NCBI GenBank assembly: GCA_009602725.1
Contig: WELB01000262.1
Span: 10,756 to 74,755, forward strand
From: Spirogloea muscicola
Taxonomy: Eukaryota > Streptophyta > Zygnematophyceae > Spirogloeales > Spirogloeaceae
Reading direction: 5' to 3'
DNA: 64,000 bases
The notes under the pieces are model-generated. The model saw nothing but the letters and a program-made list of their open reading frames with translations, was not told the DNA's origin and did not search any database. The position numbers and the translations under genes were made by a program. Every line of letters begins with the position of its first letter. Positions within the stretch are counted from its first letter, which is position 1. This document shows positions 1-10,321 of this stretch, one piece after another.

Positions 1-212
1 CAGCTTTCTGATGCAGAGCATACGCCTGAGCTCGTTGCAGACAGGTTGACACTCGACGTCGCAGAAATGACAGATAGGCTGCCGGCATACCCATCTGGGC
101 TGGGAGCATATCCTCGCGTCGTGCATATCCCAGACTCGCTATGTTCTCGAGTAGGGTATGGAAGCGAGGACCCAAGCAGCCGAAAGTGTCGATTGCGGCC
201 GGGCCTCAAGCC
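1..212 (-). mobile_element. LINE family A fragment (C-terminal coding part), cut by window edge
   Basis: This is antisense to the printed strand and is the C-terminal coding part of a non-LTR retrotransposon, here called family A. Bases 1-105 are the reverse complement of 47488-47592 with no mismatch seen. Bases 106-212 resemble 11400-11510, including the block around GAAGCGAGGACCCA. The 3' end of the element lies beyond position 1. The 5' truncation point near 212 is judged from loss of similarity, so it is approximate. Confidence 0.7.
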
Positions 213-1547
213 TGAAGGAGGCTTTTTTGTCTTTGCACAACTGCCCTCTTACTGCAAGCTGACTGATGTAAGATTGGTGGCAGTAGACACTTCACCGCAA
301 CCTGCACATGCACGTCGCCAATGCAGCCTGCAAATCTCTCGATATTATGGTGGCACTATAAAATTTGTGTTCTTGCCTTGATGTGGTGTCACCAGCTTTC
401 TGTCTCTTGGAGGCTTCTTAACGGGGAGGTCAAGCCTTCAGTGGGGCTGTCCGAGCTGTTAGAAGGCCACATTGCTTGACCCAACAAATTTTGATGTTGG
501 TATACAGGTCGACTTTGTTGGCAACCTGATCAGGAAGGAGGGAGTCGCTATTGTGCCTGGTTGCGGTTTCTTTGGTGAGATCGCAACATATGCCGAGGGC
601 AGCTCTTCTTCTGATAGAGGGGGCCTTCGTAGCGCAGGAAAGCTTAGCCTGCCGCCACCACCGCATTCTCCACTAAGTGGTGGCAGTGAGCATCCACCGT
701 TCATGCGAGATGCAAAAGAAGGCCGGGCAGAGGTGCTACCAGCTCCAGGTCCCTCTCCTCCCAGCACTCCTAGCTACATGGGGCGTTATGTCAGGGTTGC
801 CTTCTGCAAAGACATGGCAACCCTGCAGGCTGCCTCCAAGCGGCTCCAAGACTGATAAATGTACATCAAGCCGACTCTGAGCCTTGACTTGATGACCTCA
901 ACAACACCAGCACTGCAATTTCTGGCCACTAAGCGATTAAGAACTTACTCAAAGGCTGACTTGCTCACTGACATAGGATGTGTGGCTTTCAATCACGCTG
1001 CTGGCTGAAGGGCATAAAGGCCAAGGCTTACAGTTCTCCCTCATTGCTACCTAGATGGCAAAACATCAAATCATTAAGATTATGCTGGCTGAGTGTAACC
1101 ACAGGCCTACGTTTGCAGCTCTGCCTCGACGCAACATGAGCACCCGCAGAGGCTGCAGGAGGAGGCTCCAACAAGTGTGGCAGCATGGACGCTCTTGCCT
1201 AGCGCTCCATGCATCGACAGGATTGACAACACTGTGGGCACTGGCGGCATGGGCAAGAAGAGGCTATGGCACAGTCCTCGGCATGGCCTTCACATTCCGC
1301 TAAGTGGCCTACTCAAGCACCGGCCTTCCCGACACCTCCGCAGGAGCTGCTGATGGCGCGGCTGATGCGGCGCCAGCTCGGCCGTGGCATTGCCGTCTGC
1401 CATGAAGACGATGCTCTTAGCGCAGGCGCGGCCCGGCAATGCCTGCATGGGCCGACAGCCCTGCCCTGGCCGCCATTGCCACGCTTGCCGCTCAATAAGA
1501 AGAGATCGCCGCCGGCAATAGCAGTGGCGACGGCGACAGCGGCCGCC
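213..1547. other. Intergenic stretch without a recognisable gene
   Basis: Several open frames of 60-140 codons occur, the longest at 472-855 and 1266-1688 on the plus strand. None shows a recognisable domain and most have low-complexity composition. The GC content rises sharply from about 1330 towards the microprotein gene on the right. Confidence 0.5.
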
Positions 1548-1729
1548 TCAGCCGCCGCCGGCGGACTGCTTCTCTCGGAGCTCCTGGAGGAGCTGCCGGC
1601 GGAGCTCGTCGGCAGCGCGCTCCTGCTTGATCTGCTCCCACTGCAGCGGCAGGCAGCGGGATGCGTCAGAGACGGAGGGACGCCTTGACGAGCAAACCTC
1701 TACCGAGTATCAAAAGCGAGCCGTCCTAT

Positions 1730-1760
<31 letters not shown>

Positions 1761-1881
1761 ATGGCGGCGGCAGCACCTTGGCCTCCTGGCGGCGCGCCAT
1801 CCAGGCGTAGACGCGGTCCATGTACGCCATGCCCACCAGCGTCACCGCCACCAGGCCGCCGAAGGTCGCGACGCGCACCAT
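1548..1881 (-). CDS. Predicted 65-residue single-pass membrane microprotein, two exons
   Basis: Two exons on the minus strand join in phase to a 65-residue protein. Exon 1 is 1881-1777 (35 codons from ATG, donor AAG|GTGCTG). Exon 2 is 1640-1548 (30 codons plus TGA, acceptor CCGCTGCAG|TGGGAG). Residues 5-22 (ATFGGLVAVTLVGMAYMD) form a hydrophobic segment right behind a basic start. The rest (WEQIKQERAADELRRQLLQ and after) is a charged amphipathic helix. I do not recognise the family. Size and layout resemble small organellar or ER membrane proteins, but no function is assigned. A GC-rich triplet tract lies in the intron (1726-1765). The in-frame splice and the clear membrane-plus-helix design support a real gene; the absence of a known homologue limits confidence. 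Confidence 0.5.
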
Positions 1882-2139
1882 GGCCGCCGCCGCCGCCCGA
1901 CTATCAAGTCCAGCCGAGATCCGCGGCGGCGGGCGCCGGGGGTCCTTGACGGCGTCCTGACGGCCCCAGCGGTTGTCAAGCCAATTCCCGTCTGACTGGA
2001 TGCTTTGCGGATGGGCCGCCTTGGCCAATAATCCACAGCCATCCCACCTTAACCCATTACTTTGTATTAGCCCTGACACTGATGTCGGGCTAATGAAGAG
2101 TAAGCTAACACGCTTGTAGCACTTGTGCCCTCATTCTGC

Positions 2140-2222
2140 AGTGGGTGATGTACATCATCGGACGTGCTTGCCTTCTTTGTACTTGGCCAGTTTGGCCTTC
2201 GTTTGTTTTAATTACACAAAAA
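2140..2222 (+). mobile_element. LINE family A 3' tail
   Basis: The sequence from GTGATGTACATCATC to TTAATTACACAAA matches the 3' tail module also seen at 47705-47765 and 54610-54690. It includes the GTGCTTGCCTT run and the TTGGCCAG-TTTGGCC palindrome. No coding remnant is visible directly upstream, so this is a very short 5'-truncated insertion. Confidence 0.6.
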
Positions 2223-3326
2223 CTAGTAGCCTTCTACAGGTGATGGCTGCTGAACGGACCCTGCACTAGATGACGGCGCTTGCAGCGAAGGACTGCCATT
2301 CTTTTATACTCTGAATCTATTGCTTCTGCAAACGAGGGCTTCCGCTTTCCAATTTGCTGACCAAACATGCCCGCTGTGTGTGCAAGTGATCAAGGCTCTT
2401 CTAGACGCGTATTTATCCCGTGTTATTGAAAACCAGTAGGGTTCATTATGGAGAGCCCTCCACGTTAATGAGCCCAGAAGGCATCCTCACTCTCCGCTTG
2501 AAAATATTGACCGTCGTCTATAGGCCAACACTTCATAAGGCAATCACAAAGATGTCTAAGGGTGAAGAGCTTGTTTGTGGAGGTGCTCCACGAAGTCCAC
2601 ACTTCGATTTGTGTGGTGTGACCCTGGTGGGATCGCAGAAGCGACGGCCGTTTGGGACTGTACTGCGTACTTGCAGTGTCTATCATGGCAGAAAGGATGA
2701 CAACTTACGGTGCATGCGGAGCAGCGATTGGCGTCGTGGCACCAATGGAAGTCGAGCGCCAGGTGTGCTGGATCACCAACGGAAGTCGAGTGCCATGTGC
2801 GTTGAACCAAGTTACTTAAGCCAAGCCCGAAGAGATCGGTTGCGGTTGACAGATGCTGGGATGTCATTCAGGCTCTCGAGAAAAATTGCGGACAAGCTCA
2901 AATACAGGGCGCTAGGCACAGCCCGAGCTGCTGGTGCAGCCCAGAATCACTCTCCTGTTGCTAGGCTGTTTACGCAACCCTCCTTGGACAGTAAGAGGGC
3001 CCGCCAGACTTTCCATCATGCCCGCTGTAACGGCGACCACCATGCTAGTAGTCATGCTTTTGAGAATGAGACAATGGGCTGTGAATTTCTCCACGAGCGA
3101 GAACTGCTAGAGAAATGGTGACCGCTGTAGAGGGGACTGGCAGCACCCCATCTTCGTCTTCCTGACTGCCGCTTTTGCCGACAGTGAAGGGCAGAGGTGG
3201 AAAGACCTCTTTCTCTAAGCAGTCGCCTCCTAATTACTCGCACTTCGATTTGCTAACATCGAAGGAAAGCGGCTGAGGGGCTTCTGCTCCCAAGCAGCGC
3301 TCCTTGAATACAGGGTCTCGCCCATC
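2223..3326. other. Intergenic stretch without a recognisable gene
   Basis: A 233-codon open frame (2420-3121, +) is present, but it has no recognisable domain, no signal or membrane segment and no splice partners. I do not call it. The right end is the region downstream of the TOC34 stop codon. Confidence 0.4.
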
Positions 3327-5625
3327 CTAGTCCTCCTCATTGTCTTCGTACTCTTCATCGTCCTCGCCATAGAGCTCCTCCGCCTCTGCGGCCGCCTCTG
3401 CAGCCTCGCGCTCCAGCGCCTCCTCAGCGAGCTCTGCACGTCGCTCCTCCGCTGCGCGTGCTGCCTCCTTCTGGAGGGCCCGCTCTGCCCGCAGCTCCCA
3501 TGTGGGCCGCTTGGCGTGCTCCGCAGCCACATCCTTCTCTATGAGCTTCAGGATGGGTTTCAGCACCAAGAAGAACTGCAGGTGCAAACCAGGGTTGCTC
3601 ATCAGTGTCATATGGCAGCCCCTGGGAGAGCAGCAAAACAAACATGTGGCTCTATATGAGCCACCCCAAGAAAATGTATCTGGGATAACTTTTAAAGTAT
3701 ATACAGTGGACGTTAACAAATGACTTACATGGCATTAAATCTTCTTTCGGATATCGACGGCAGACAAACCTCAGTATTGCTGGTCACTTAGGCCAGCTTC
3801 ACCAACCAATGCTACATGTGCAGAACTTTAGGAGGTGGGTGAAGTGAGCGACTGCTCACCTGCACAGCTAGGAGGAGCGGGATCCAGATCTTGCCGCGCC
3901 GGTTTGCATCCGGGCCGTCAATGAGCTTCTGGTCCACCACCAGCGGCGGCCTGCCGCTGGTTGCAGCGTCCACCACAGCTTCCACCATCTGCGGCAGCCA
4001 GACTGTCCCGTCCGGCAGAATCTGGGTAGACAAGTGGCGAAGAGTGTTAGCGACAGTATCTTGCTTGCACGTCCATCACATCCAAGTGTTGAAGGAGGAA
4101 GGCGCCAGGTGATAGAAATGAGGCTAAATTGAACCAAAAACCAGGACATGAGCATGCTCTTCTGGACTTGGATTGCATACAAGCGTCACAACGTAAGCAA
4201 TTTTCTAGGATTGGAAGGCAATGCCCATCAGGAACCTCGCAACTGTTCAAGACTTGTGCTAGCAGCTCTCTCCTGGCGGCTAGCTGATATGTGCCATCAA
4301 TGTGTATCCTGGGGTGAGTGAGGAGGTGGCGAGCGCCAACCTTTTCACCACCTGAGTTGGTGGCACACCGTCCGCTGTTCTCGACGAGGACTGTTGGAAC
4401 CTGCAGCAGGGCCATCGGAATCCGACCGCAATCAGCTCTGTCTTCACTTCAGCGCAAGTTCATGAGCTGATTGGTAGCAGCAGTCATCTCCCACAGCAGC
4501 GCAGCCTGGCAAGAAGTCCCGAGTCATGCGACTGCTCGAATCAAAGTAAAGAGTTAAGCCGGTCACAGCTCCCCAGCTCCACCGCCTCAGAATGACAGCC
4601 ATGGTGCACGACAGTCCTGCACATTGACCGCCAGTCCGTGCGGGTTGCATGTCCTGACCTGCCTGTCGCCTTTCCGGAGCCCCGTTTCCTGACGCACAGC
4701 CTGCTGAAGCGCAGCGGTGCGCTTGGCAACAAAGTCCGAGTACGACACGCCGTCCGGCGGGGAGAGCTGCGCGTGCGTCAGCACGATCGAGGCTATCCGC
4801 CACACCTGCTCACAAAGAGGGAGGCAGCCATTGTGGCCTTAAGCTGGCGTCTGCAATGATCTGCGAGGCACAACGAGCTCCTACAGCCGCCGGTCCAGCT
4901 CTCTACTTCAGGCCTCTTGTGGGGCTTGATGTGCACGCTCACTGCTGCTGGAGGCACGGCAATGGCAGCGGCGCTGACCTTGGGCCCAAACGCTCTCGCG
5001 ATCGCGCGGAACACCTGGCGGTCGAGGTTGTCCACGCGGTAGTTGTCCAGGCGGTCCACGTACAGGATGGCGTCCACGCGCTTGTCGAGCAGGAATCTGG
5101 CAATGGCAGCAGCACGGCAGCGCCTGAGGGCAGTTGTAGTCAATCAGCTGGTCGACCTCGGCAAGGCCGACATGGGTTGTCGCGCAACCAGTCAGCTGAT
5201 CTGTCGTTCTTCTGCTTCAGGTATCTGGAGCACAATTGTTGGCAGTTAGTCGGCTGTGTAGCCAGTGTGATTGGCTGTGTAGCTAATGTAATCAGCTGCT
5301 TGTACTGAAAAGAATTATCTCATCCAATGCTCTCAAGCGTGTAGCCAGTGTGATCAGCTGCTTTTACTATGTGTACTTGTCTTGTCAGATGCTGTCAAGC
5401 GTGAGCTCCACTGACTTCCCGACCTCCGCCGCATCCCGAGGAACCCAAGTCAGCCAGGAGGCCGAGCGCCCAGCAGCGTTCGCGGGGCGGCGGCTAAGAC
5501 CTGCGGATGAGGTCCAGGGACTGGTCATTGACGGAGCCGGCCTCCACGAGGCCCGGCGTGTCCACGACGCTGAGCGTGAAGCCCGACTTCGTGCGCGAGC
5601 ACATCACTGGCCGCATCGTTTCCGA
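3327..5625 (-). CDS. TOC34: TOC34-type GTPase, chloroplast outer-envelope import receptor (5' end missing)
   Basis: TOC34 is a GTP-dependent preprotein receptor of the chloroplast outer envelope. Six exons join in phase on the minus strand: 5625-5501, 5096-4979, 4805-4659, 4400-4341, 4021-3860 and 3575-3327. The first carries SETMRPV...SRTKSGFT and the G3 motif DTPGLVEAG. The second has LLDKRVDAILYVDRLDNYRV. The third holds the G4-like VLTHAQLSPPDGVSYSDF. The fourth has VLVENSGRC and the fifth LPDGTVWLPQMVEAVVDAA, both typical of TOC33/34. The last exon starts FFLVLKPILKLI and ends in a glutamate/aspartate-rich tail (EELYGEDDEEYEDNEED). The exon with the P-loop (GKSS) should lie upstream, where the poly-A/N break occurs, and is not seen. 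The intron 5500-5097 contains short internal duplications (GTGTAGCCAGTGTGAT at two places). Confidence 0.9.
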
Positions 5626-5727
5626 CTGCGCGCGCCGGTGGAGAGGCCGCCAGTGAGCTGGCAGCGGCGGCGGCGGCGGCAGCGGCGGCGGCGGACGGCG
5701 GCGGGGGCGGCGACGACGGCGTGGCAA

Positions 5728-5853
<126 letters not shown>

Positions 5854-5854
5854 G

Positions 5855-6198
5855 CTTAGCTTGTCAGATATTCATGCGCTCACTCGGGGATATGTCCCCC
5901 TTAGCCAGCTCATTACCCCGTACCAGGACATTTGTAAGGCTAGAATTTGGCCTCCCTTTTCAAATTGATGCGCACCGCGCGCCTTTCTCTCTTCCCGCCA
6001 AGCAGCCTCCAGCTCCACCTCCCGCCGCCGCCCGCCGCCGCCGCCGCCGCCGCCTCCGCCGCCGCCGCCGCCGACGCCGCCGCGAGCCCGACGCGCGCCC
6101 TGAGCCAGGCACACCTGGTCGCCTAAACCTTCGGGTTTGCCGCCCTCTTACCTCTTACCCTTTCACAGCCGATTCTTAAATATCAGCAGCCGCATTCT
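5855..6198 (+). mobile_element. LINE family E C-terminus and 3' UTR, then a family D-like 3' end
   Basis: The start reads LSLSDIHALTRGY, the shared C-terminal peptide of these LINEs. Bases 5857-5990 match 36262-36405, including the blocks AGCTCATTACCCCGTA, CAGGACATTTGT and GCGCACCGCGCGCC. After a GGC/CCG triplet tract (6018-6085) the segment ends with TTTCACAGCCGATTCTTAAA and ATATCAGCAGCCGC. That closely matches the 3' end of family D at 13950-13976, so at least two insertions meet here. Confidence 0.65.
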
Positions 6199-6690
6199 TT
6201 ACCAGCTTTCATCGCCACCAGCTGGCGGGCTGCTGACGAGGGGGTTACCAAGTGTAAGCCGGCCCTCATAAGCTCCTACTGTGGGGTCTTGCATAATGTA
6301 AGCGCGGCCGGATTGGCTGGTGGCTGGGAAAGGGCCAGCCCAAAGGAATGGACAAGGTCTGAAGCATAGCTTTGTGGTTCTGAGCTGGCCCACCACAGCC
6401 ATCGCCTCTGTTGGAAGAGTCCGTCGTTTTCCGCACTGCATTTTTTGCGCTTCTTGCATCCTTATGCGAGCAGGACGTGCTCTGGCCGCCGCCTCTGGGT
6501 TTCGGCGGAGTGCCTCCTTCCCTGCCACGAGTTACTCCGACCTGATGTTGCTCACCCGAGGGTACTGAGCCTCCCTAGTGCGCTGTCGTGTTCGGTAGTG
6601 AAGTCCCTTTTCCGGCACCTCTTCCTTTGGCTTTGGACATCCTTTTTGGGCTGGCTCTGCCAGCTCTCCTCTATGGGCGCGCACTTCCTA
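6199..6690 (+). mobile_element. LINE family B 3' end with 3' UTR hairpin
   Basis: The coding remnant ends TSYSDLMLLTRGY at 6568. It is followed by the family B 3' UTR, with TTTTCCGGCACCTC, TTTGGCTTTGGACAT and the hairpin GGGCTGGCTCTGCCAGC (6648-6664). An antisense GGCTGGGAAAGGCCAGCCC hairpin lies at 6328-6346 next to GCGCGGCCGGATTGGC, so this copy is itself a mosaic. Confidence 0.7.
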
Positions 6691-6790
6691 TGCCCGATCA
6701 ATGTAATGGCTTGAATTGGCCTCCTGAATTGGCCTTTCAATCTTTTGCGCACCGCGCGCCTTCTCGCTCCTTTTGAAGAGCTGACTTGCT
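6691..6790 (+). repeat. Dispersed repeat module F
   Basis: It contains CAATGTAATGGCTTGAATTGG and GCGCACCGCGCGCCTTCT. The same blocks occur antisense at 45838-45900 and 54836-54900. Part of the second block recurs at 5968, 21567 and 36388. It appears to be a piece of the family E 3' UTR. Confidence 0.55.
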
Positions 6791-7320
6791 TCCTCCTCCT
6801 CTCTGTTGTCTAAAATGAAGTGCTTCTATATCGACACGCTTTGTAGCCGCGGTTAGCACGTGAATATCACTTAGATGAACAAGTTCATGAATGTCTTTAC
6901 ATCCATTGATCGGTTCAAGACGCAAAGCTCGGCTTTTGTGGATGTACTACAACATAAAGGCATCTCCTGAATAAGCGCACTTTTAACGAACACATAAAAT
7001 AAATAAGAAATCAAGCATACAAAAAACTGCAATCAGAAATGACTCCAATGTTAAAAAGGCTATCATGTACTCTTTCTTGTAAGTTGTTACTAGTCCACCC
7101 TACTAAAAGGCAGATTGGTAGTAACAGTGTGGTCAGAATAACAAAACACAAAAAGATCCCATCTAATCCAATAAAAATGTTAATATTGAAATAGGGAAGC
7201 CATCGAATGGTTTCTACAAACTGAAGTTGACTTTGACACGTAGCTTCTGATGTCCGTAACACGTCTAGCTGTTTCCATGCACCCCTGCCTGAGGATACAA
7301 ACAAAGCCCTTCTGAAGTCG
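6791..7320. other. AT-richer intergenic stretch, no gene seen
   Basis: No exon with recognisable coding sense was found on either strand, and no repeat module from the neighbouring clusters appears until 7323. Confidence 0.4.
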
Positions 7321-7322
7321 GC

Positions 7323-7545
7323 GCGATGGCTATAAAAGACACAGCTCTTTCAAAGTACGGCAATGGCCGTGAAAGGCCAGCCCAAAAGATACAGCTCTCC
7401 CAAAGTAAGGCGATGGCTGTGAAAGGCCAGCCCAAAAGGGACCAGCTTCTTTGTCTAAAAGCGATGGCTGTGAGAGGCCAGTCTAAGAAGATACAGTTGT
7501 CCACAGCAATGTGATGGCTGTGAGAGGCCAGCCCACGAGAAATGT
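7323..7545 (-). repeat. Array of five hairpin units, period about 50 bp, in a LINE 3' UTR
   Basis: Antisense copies of the hairpin module (GGGCTGGCCTCTCACAGCC in sense) start near 7325, 7362, 7412, 7463 and 7513. Successive spacings are about 37, 50, 51 and 50 bases. Each unit carries GATGGCTGTGARAGGCCAG or a close variant, with a spacer related to AAGATACAGCTCTCCCAAAGT. The unit at 7325 is incomplete. In the reading direction of the adjacent element these units lie downstream of its coding remnant. Confidence 0.85.
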
Positions 7546-7935
7546 ACAACGAGAGGGAAGACTGAACAGAAGAACAAACTACTAAAGAATGGACAAGTTG
7601 TGTCAGCCCTACTCAGCAGCCGCAAGTCGGAGTAAGTAGCAGCAGGATTTGCTCGCCTAAAGCCTGAGGCGGCAGCCAGATTACGACCAGCACGAAGATG
7701 CAAGCCCAATGCCAGGGAGTGCTGCAGGGATGTAGAAGGCCGCATCCGGTACAGCAGGACCTGAGAGCCCATGGCAGTGACTCTGCCTGCTCCCCTTGGC
7801 AATGGCGGGGCACAGCGCGTCTTGCAAAGCGGTGCAAGACGGTGCAAGAGGTCAAGCAACCAAGCCCCAGAGGGCCCGTGGATGTCGATGATAAGCGGAT
7901 CGTTCTATCCTCCGCCGGGTGGTTGGCGTACTTAC
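7546..7935 (-). mobile_element. LINE C-terminal remnant whose 3' UTR carries the hairpin array
   Basis: Reading leftwards, the remnant encodes WLLDLLHRLAPLC, then YRMRPSTSLQHSLALGLHLR, AGRNLAAASGFRRANPAATY and SDLRLLSRA. It is the same C-terminal layout as the 512-codon frame at 13911-15449. Reading-frame changes are needed near 7850, and the final LTRGY is altered. The element is truncated at its 5' side near 7935. Confidence 0.75.
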
Positions 7936-8302
7936 AGCACCAGATGCTTATAATGATGACTGCGCTTACTGGCATAGTTAGCCCCCTGTAGCCCTCCATC
8001 ACTTCACAGTATATTTCTCCTCCCTCCGAGGCCCACTGTCATCCACTAAACGCTGATTACATCTCGTTTTGCCTATCCCTCACCTCAAGGGCCTGGATAC
8101 ATGTCCAACTCCTGACACAATCAGTTCCTCAACGAGCCCTGTTGCCATGCTCGTGGGCTTCGAGCTGAGAGACGGGGTTAAGCTCGTACAACCCTAGCGC
8201 TGCACTTGGCCACTGCCGTGCCTTGTGCATTGCGATTTTGTCTTAGCAGGGCACTGCAAGCTCAAGGTGAAGTCAAGTATCCAAAGGCTTGGCTACAAAT
8301 AG
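7936..8302. other. Intergenic stretch, nothing recognised
   Basis: No open frame with recognisable content and no shared repeat module was seen. Confidence 0.4.
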
Positions 8303-8807
8303 CTAGCAAATAGCGTCGTGTGGCCAGGCTAATGGCAGCTTCGTTAGCTTGATGACGAGTAAACCAGAAATGTATGAGCAAATGAGAAAGCAAGACCACC
8401 CCCTTCCCAGCCTAACGTGGACTGGTCGTCCGTGGTGCCAAGTACTGCTGCAATCGCCCGCTTTTGTAGCTCTGTGACCCTGCACCTGCCCTGCTTAAGC
8501 AGTTCTCCCGTGTCCTTGCTGTGGTCTGACTGACAATAGCAGTACTCGTAGGCTTTCTCCCCCTCAACTTCTTGTGAGCTGTGCGCCTCCTGCAACCGCA
8601 CTGTGTAGCCCACGAGAACGACCGTCTCCTGAATTGCAGGCGCCATAGTCTCAATGAGAGGCTGTACGACCTCCTCCAAGTACACAGCGTCGGAAGCAAC
8701 GACGGTGTGAGCAGCGGCCGCAAGGCGGCCTCAATGTGCTTCTGGTTCCCCCAGCAAAGTACCGCAGTCTTCACCTTTCCAGACGCTGGTCCTGCCCTCT
8801 CCGGCAC
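8303..8807 (-). pseudogene. Partial methyltransferase, family 16 (METTL21-like), apparently frameshifted
   Basis: The minus strand encodes VKTAVLCWGNQKHIEAAL, then in another frame TVVASDAVYLEEVVQPLIET, ETVVLVGYTVRLQEAH and a tail ending at 8344. WGN followed by (A)SDAVY is the post-motif-I region of family-16 protein methyltransferases (METTL21 group), which methylate lysines on partner proteins. The switch between the two frames falls near 8700-8710, inside one continuous stretch without a splice signal. The glycine-rich SAM-binding motif I expected upstream is not seen between 8810 and 9400. This is either a decayed gene or one whose 5' exons lie elsewhere with a sequencing indel. The family call rests on motifs only. 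Confidence 0.45.
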
Positions 8808-10060
8808 TGAGTCACTCAGTCACTTCCTGTGGATTCCTGCTTACCCTGCAGCCACCTAGCTCTTCCAGATCACCTGCTTTCCTCAACAATCTAGCAGCGC
8901 AAGGTCACGGTGCACCCAAGAATCAGCGCTCATGGACCCCTTCGTGAGTCGCATATACGAGGAGTCCTTGCTGTCACTCGCTCTATCGATAACAGGTAGC
9001 ATCCCCTGTGAGCATGTGCCCAGGTTATCATATTTCGATGTTCTTGTGTCTGCTGCCATATCTCTGATGAGTGATCATATATTGTTACTTATAGTCAGAC
9101 TCTAATTTAGTATCTAATGTTAGGCACATTATCATACTGCATTTACATTGATAAACACAGTATTGCAACGAAGTCTGCTGCTGCTAGGAATGTCGACTAC
9201 CCAAGCATCAATTGCTATGATTCTTACTCCTTTGCCCTGAGCTGAGAGAGAGAGCTGAAACGCACAGGTGAAGGTAGTCTGGGGTATGGAGGCAAGTAAA
9301 CAACGTGAAAGCATGCATTGCCTGCAGAACATGTGCCTTTCTTACGGAGCTGCATCGTGCGTCTGCAGCTGCGGCCTAGGAAGGGCAGCAGCCTTGCGGT
9401 TGCTGCTGCCTCACATTCGTCGTGATGTGTTTCTGAGCTGCATCGTGCGTCTGCAGCTGCGGCCTAGGTGAGGCGGCTGCTTTGCATGCTAGGGCTTGCT
9501 CTCTGTTGGGGCTGTCAGCTACTCCTTGACTACATTGTGTCTATCTGCTGTTCCAGGACGAAGTAAAGCAATTTAAGGACTCTATTCTGCTGCTGCAGTA
9601 TTGACCATTTTTGGCCAGTCAAGCTGAGATGCAATCATTTGTACAATTGATTGATATGCTCGCTTAGTTTGACTGACTATATAGGATAAGAAAGAATTCG
9701 TCAAGAGAGCATTCTCTCCTCATTTCAGTGCAACGGGTTGTTGTGACATGCCATTTGTACTCCCTGCAAGGAACATGACCCAGCCCGACACAAGTTAGGC
9801 CACTATGCTCATGCACACAGCGGCAAGTATCCTGGGTACGCAGGCAAGACAGCAAGCCGCCATTATCAGTAAGGATACGAGTTTTGTCCTCTGTGGCCTC
9901 CTCATAGAGCATGTGTTAGCCTTTGTAAGCTTCGTGGCGGAATGTGGGCTTGCAGGACCTTTTGGACGTTGCGGCCTTTCTTTTTTCAAAGCAATCTTCC
10001 TGTCGTTGGCACTTATTTGTCGCAGCCCTTATCCATATGAGTCCGATAGTTTTTTGTGAT
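8808..10060. other. Intergenic stretch with a 34-bp direct repeat
   Basis: GAGCTGCATCGTGCGTCTGC plus the adjoining AGCTGCGGCCTAGG occurs at about 9340-9373 and again at about 9435-9468, 95 bases apart. No gene is recognised. A minus-strand 82-codon frame (9664-9912) has no known motif. Confidence 0.55.
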
Positions 10061-10321
10061 TAGCTCGGCGCTTGTTACGCTCCCGCCACTGCTGCCGGCG
10101 CATCCGCTGCGGACCTCTCGGCCTTGTCCATATCCTTCTGGGCTCGCATTTGACAGCCCTTGCCCCATTTGGGAGAGCCAGGTTATCCTACCGGGAAAGC
10201 TTTCAAAAGCGCTTTTTGGCTACTTCGGACCTTGTCATCCGTTTCTGGGCTGGCTGTTCACAGCAGAATTTGGCTTTTGGGAGAGCCCATTTCTTTCTTG
10301 ACCTTCCAGCAGAGAAGTTTC
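10061..10321 (+). mobile_element. LINE 3' UTR debris with two GGGCTGGC-type hairpin modules
   Basis: Two plus-strand units are seen near 10138 (TTCTGGGCTCGCATTTGACA then GCCC) and 10246 (TTTCTGGGCTGGCTGTTCAC). Each is followed within 15-25 bases by TTTGGGAGAGCC, as in the other copies of this module. No coding remnant is left. Confidence 0.5.

Noticed and set aside
2420-3121. 233-codon open frame on the plus strand
   Set aside because: No recognisable domain, composition unlike the verified exons, no splice context. Probably chance.
7323-7545. Regularly spaced repeats resembling a CRISPR array
   Set aside because: Eukaryotic nuclear context, spacers related to each other, and the unit is a LINE hairpin module found singly elsewhere.
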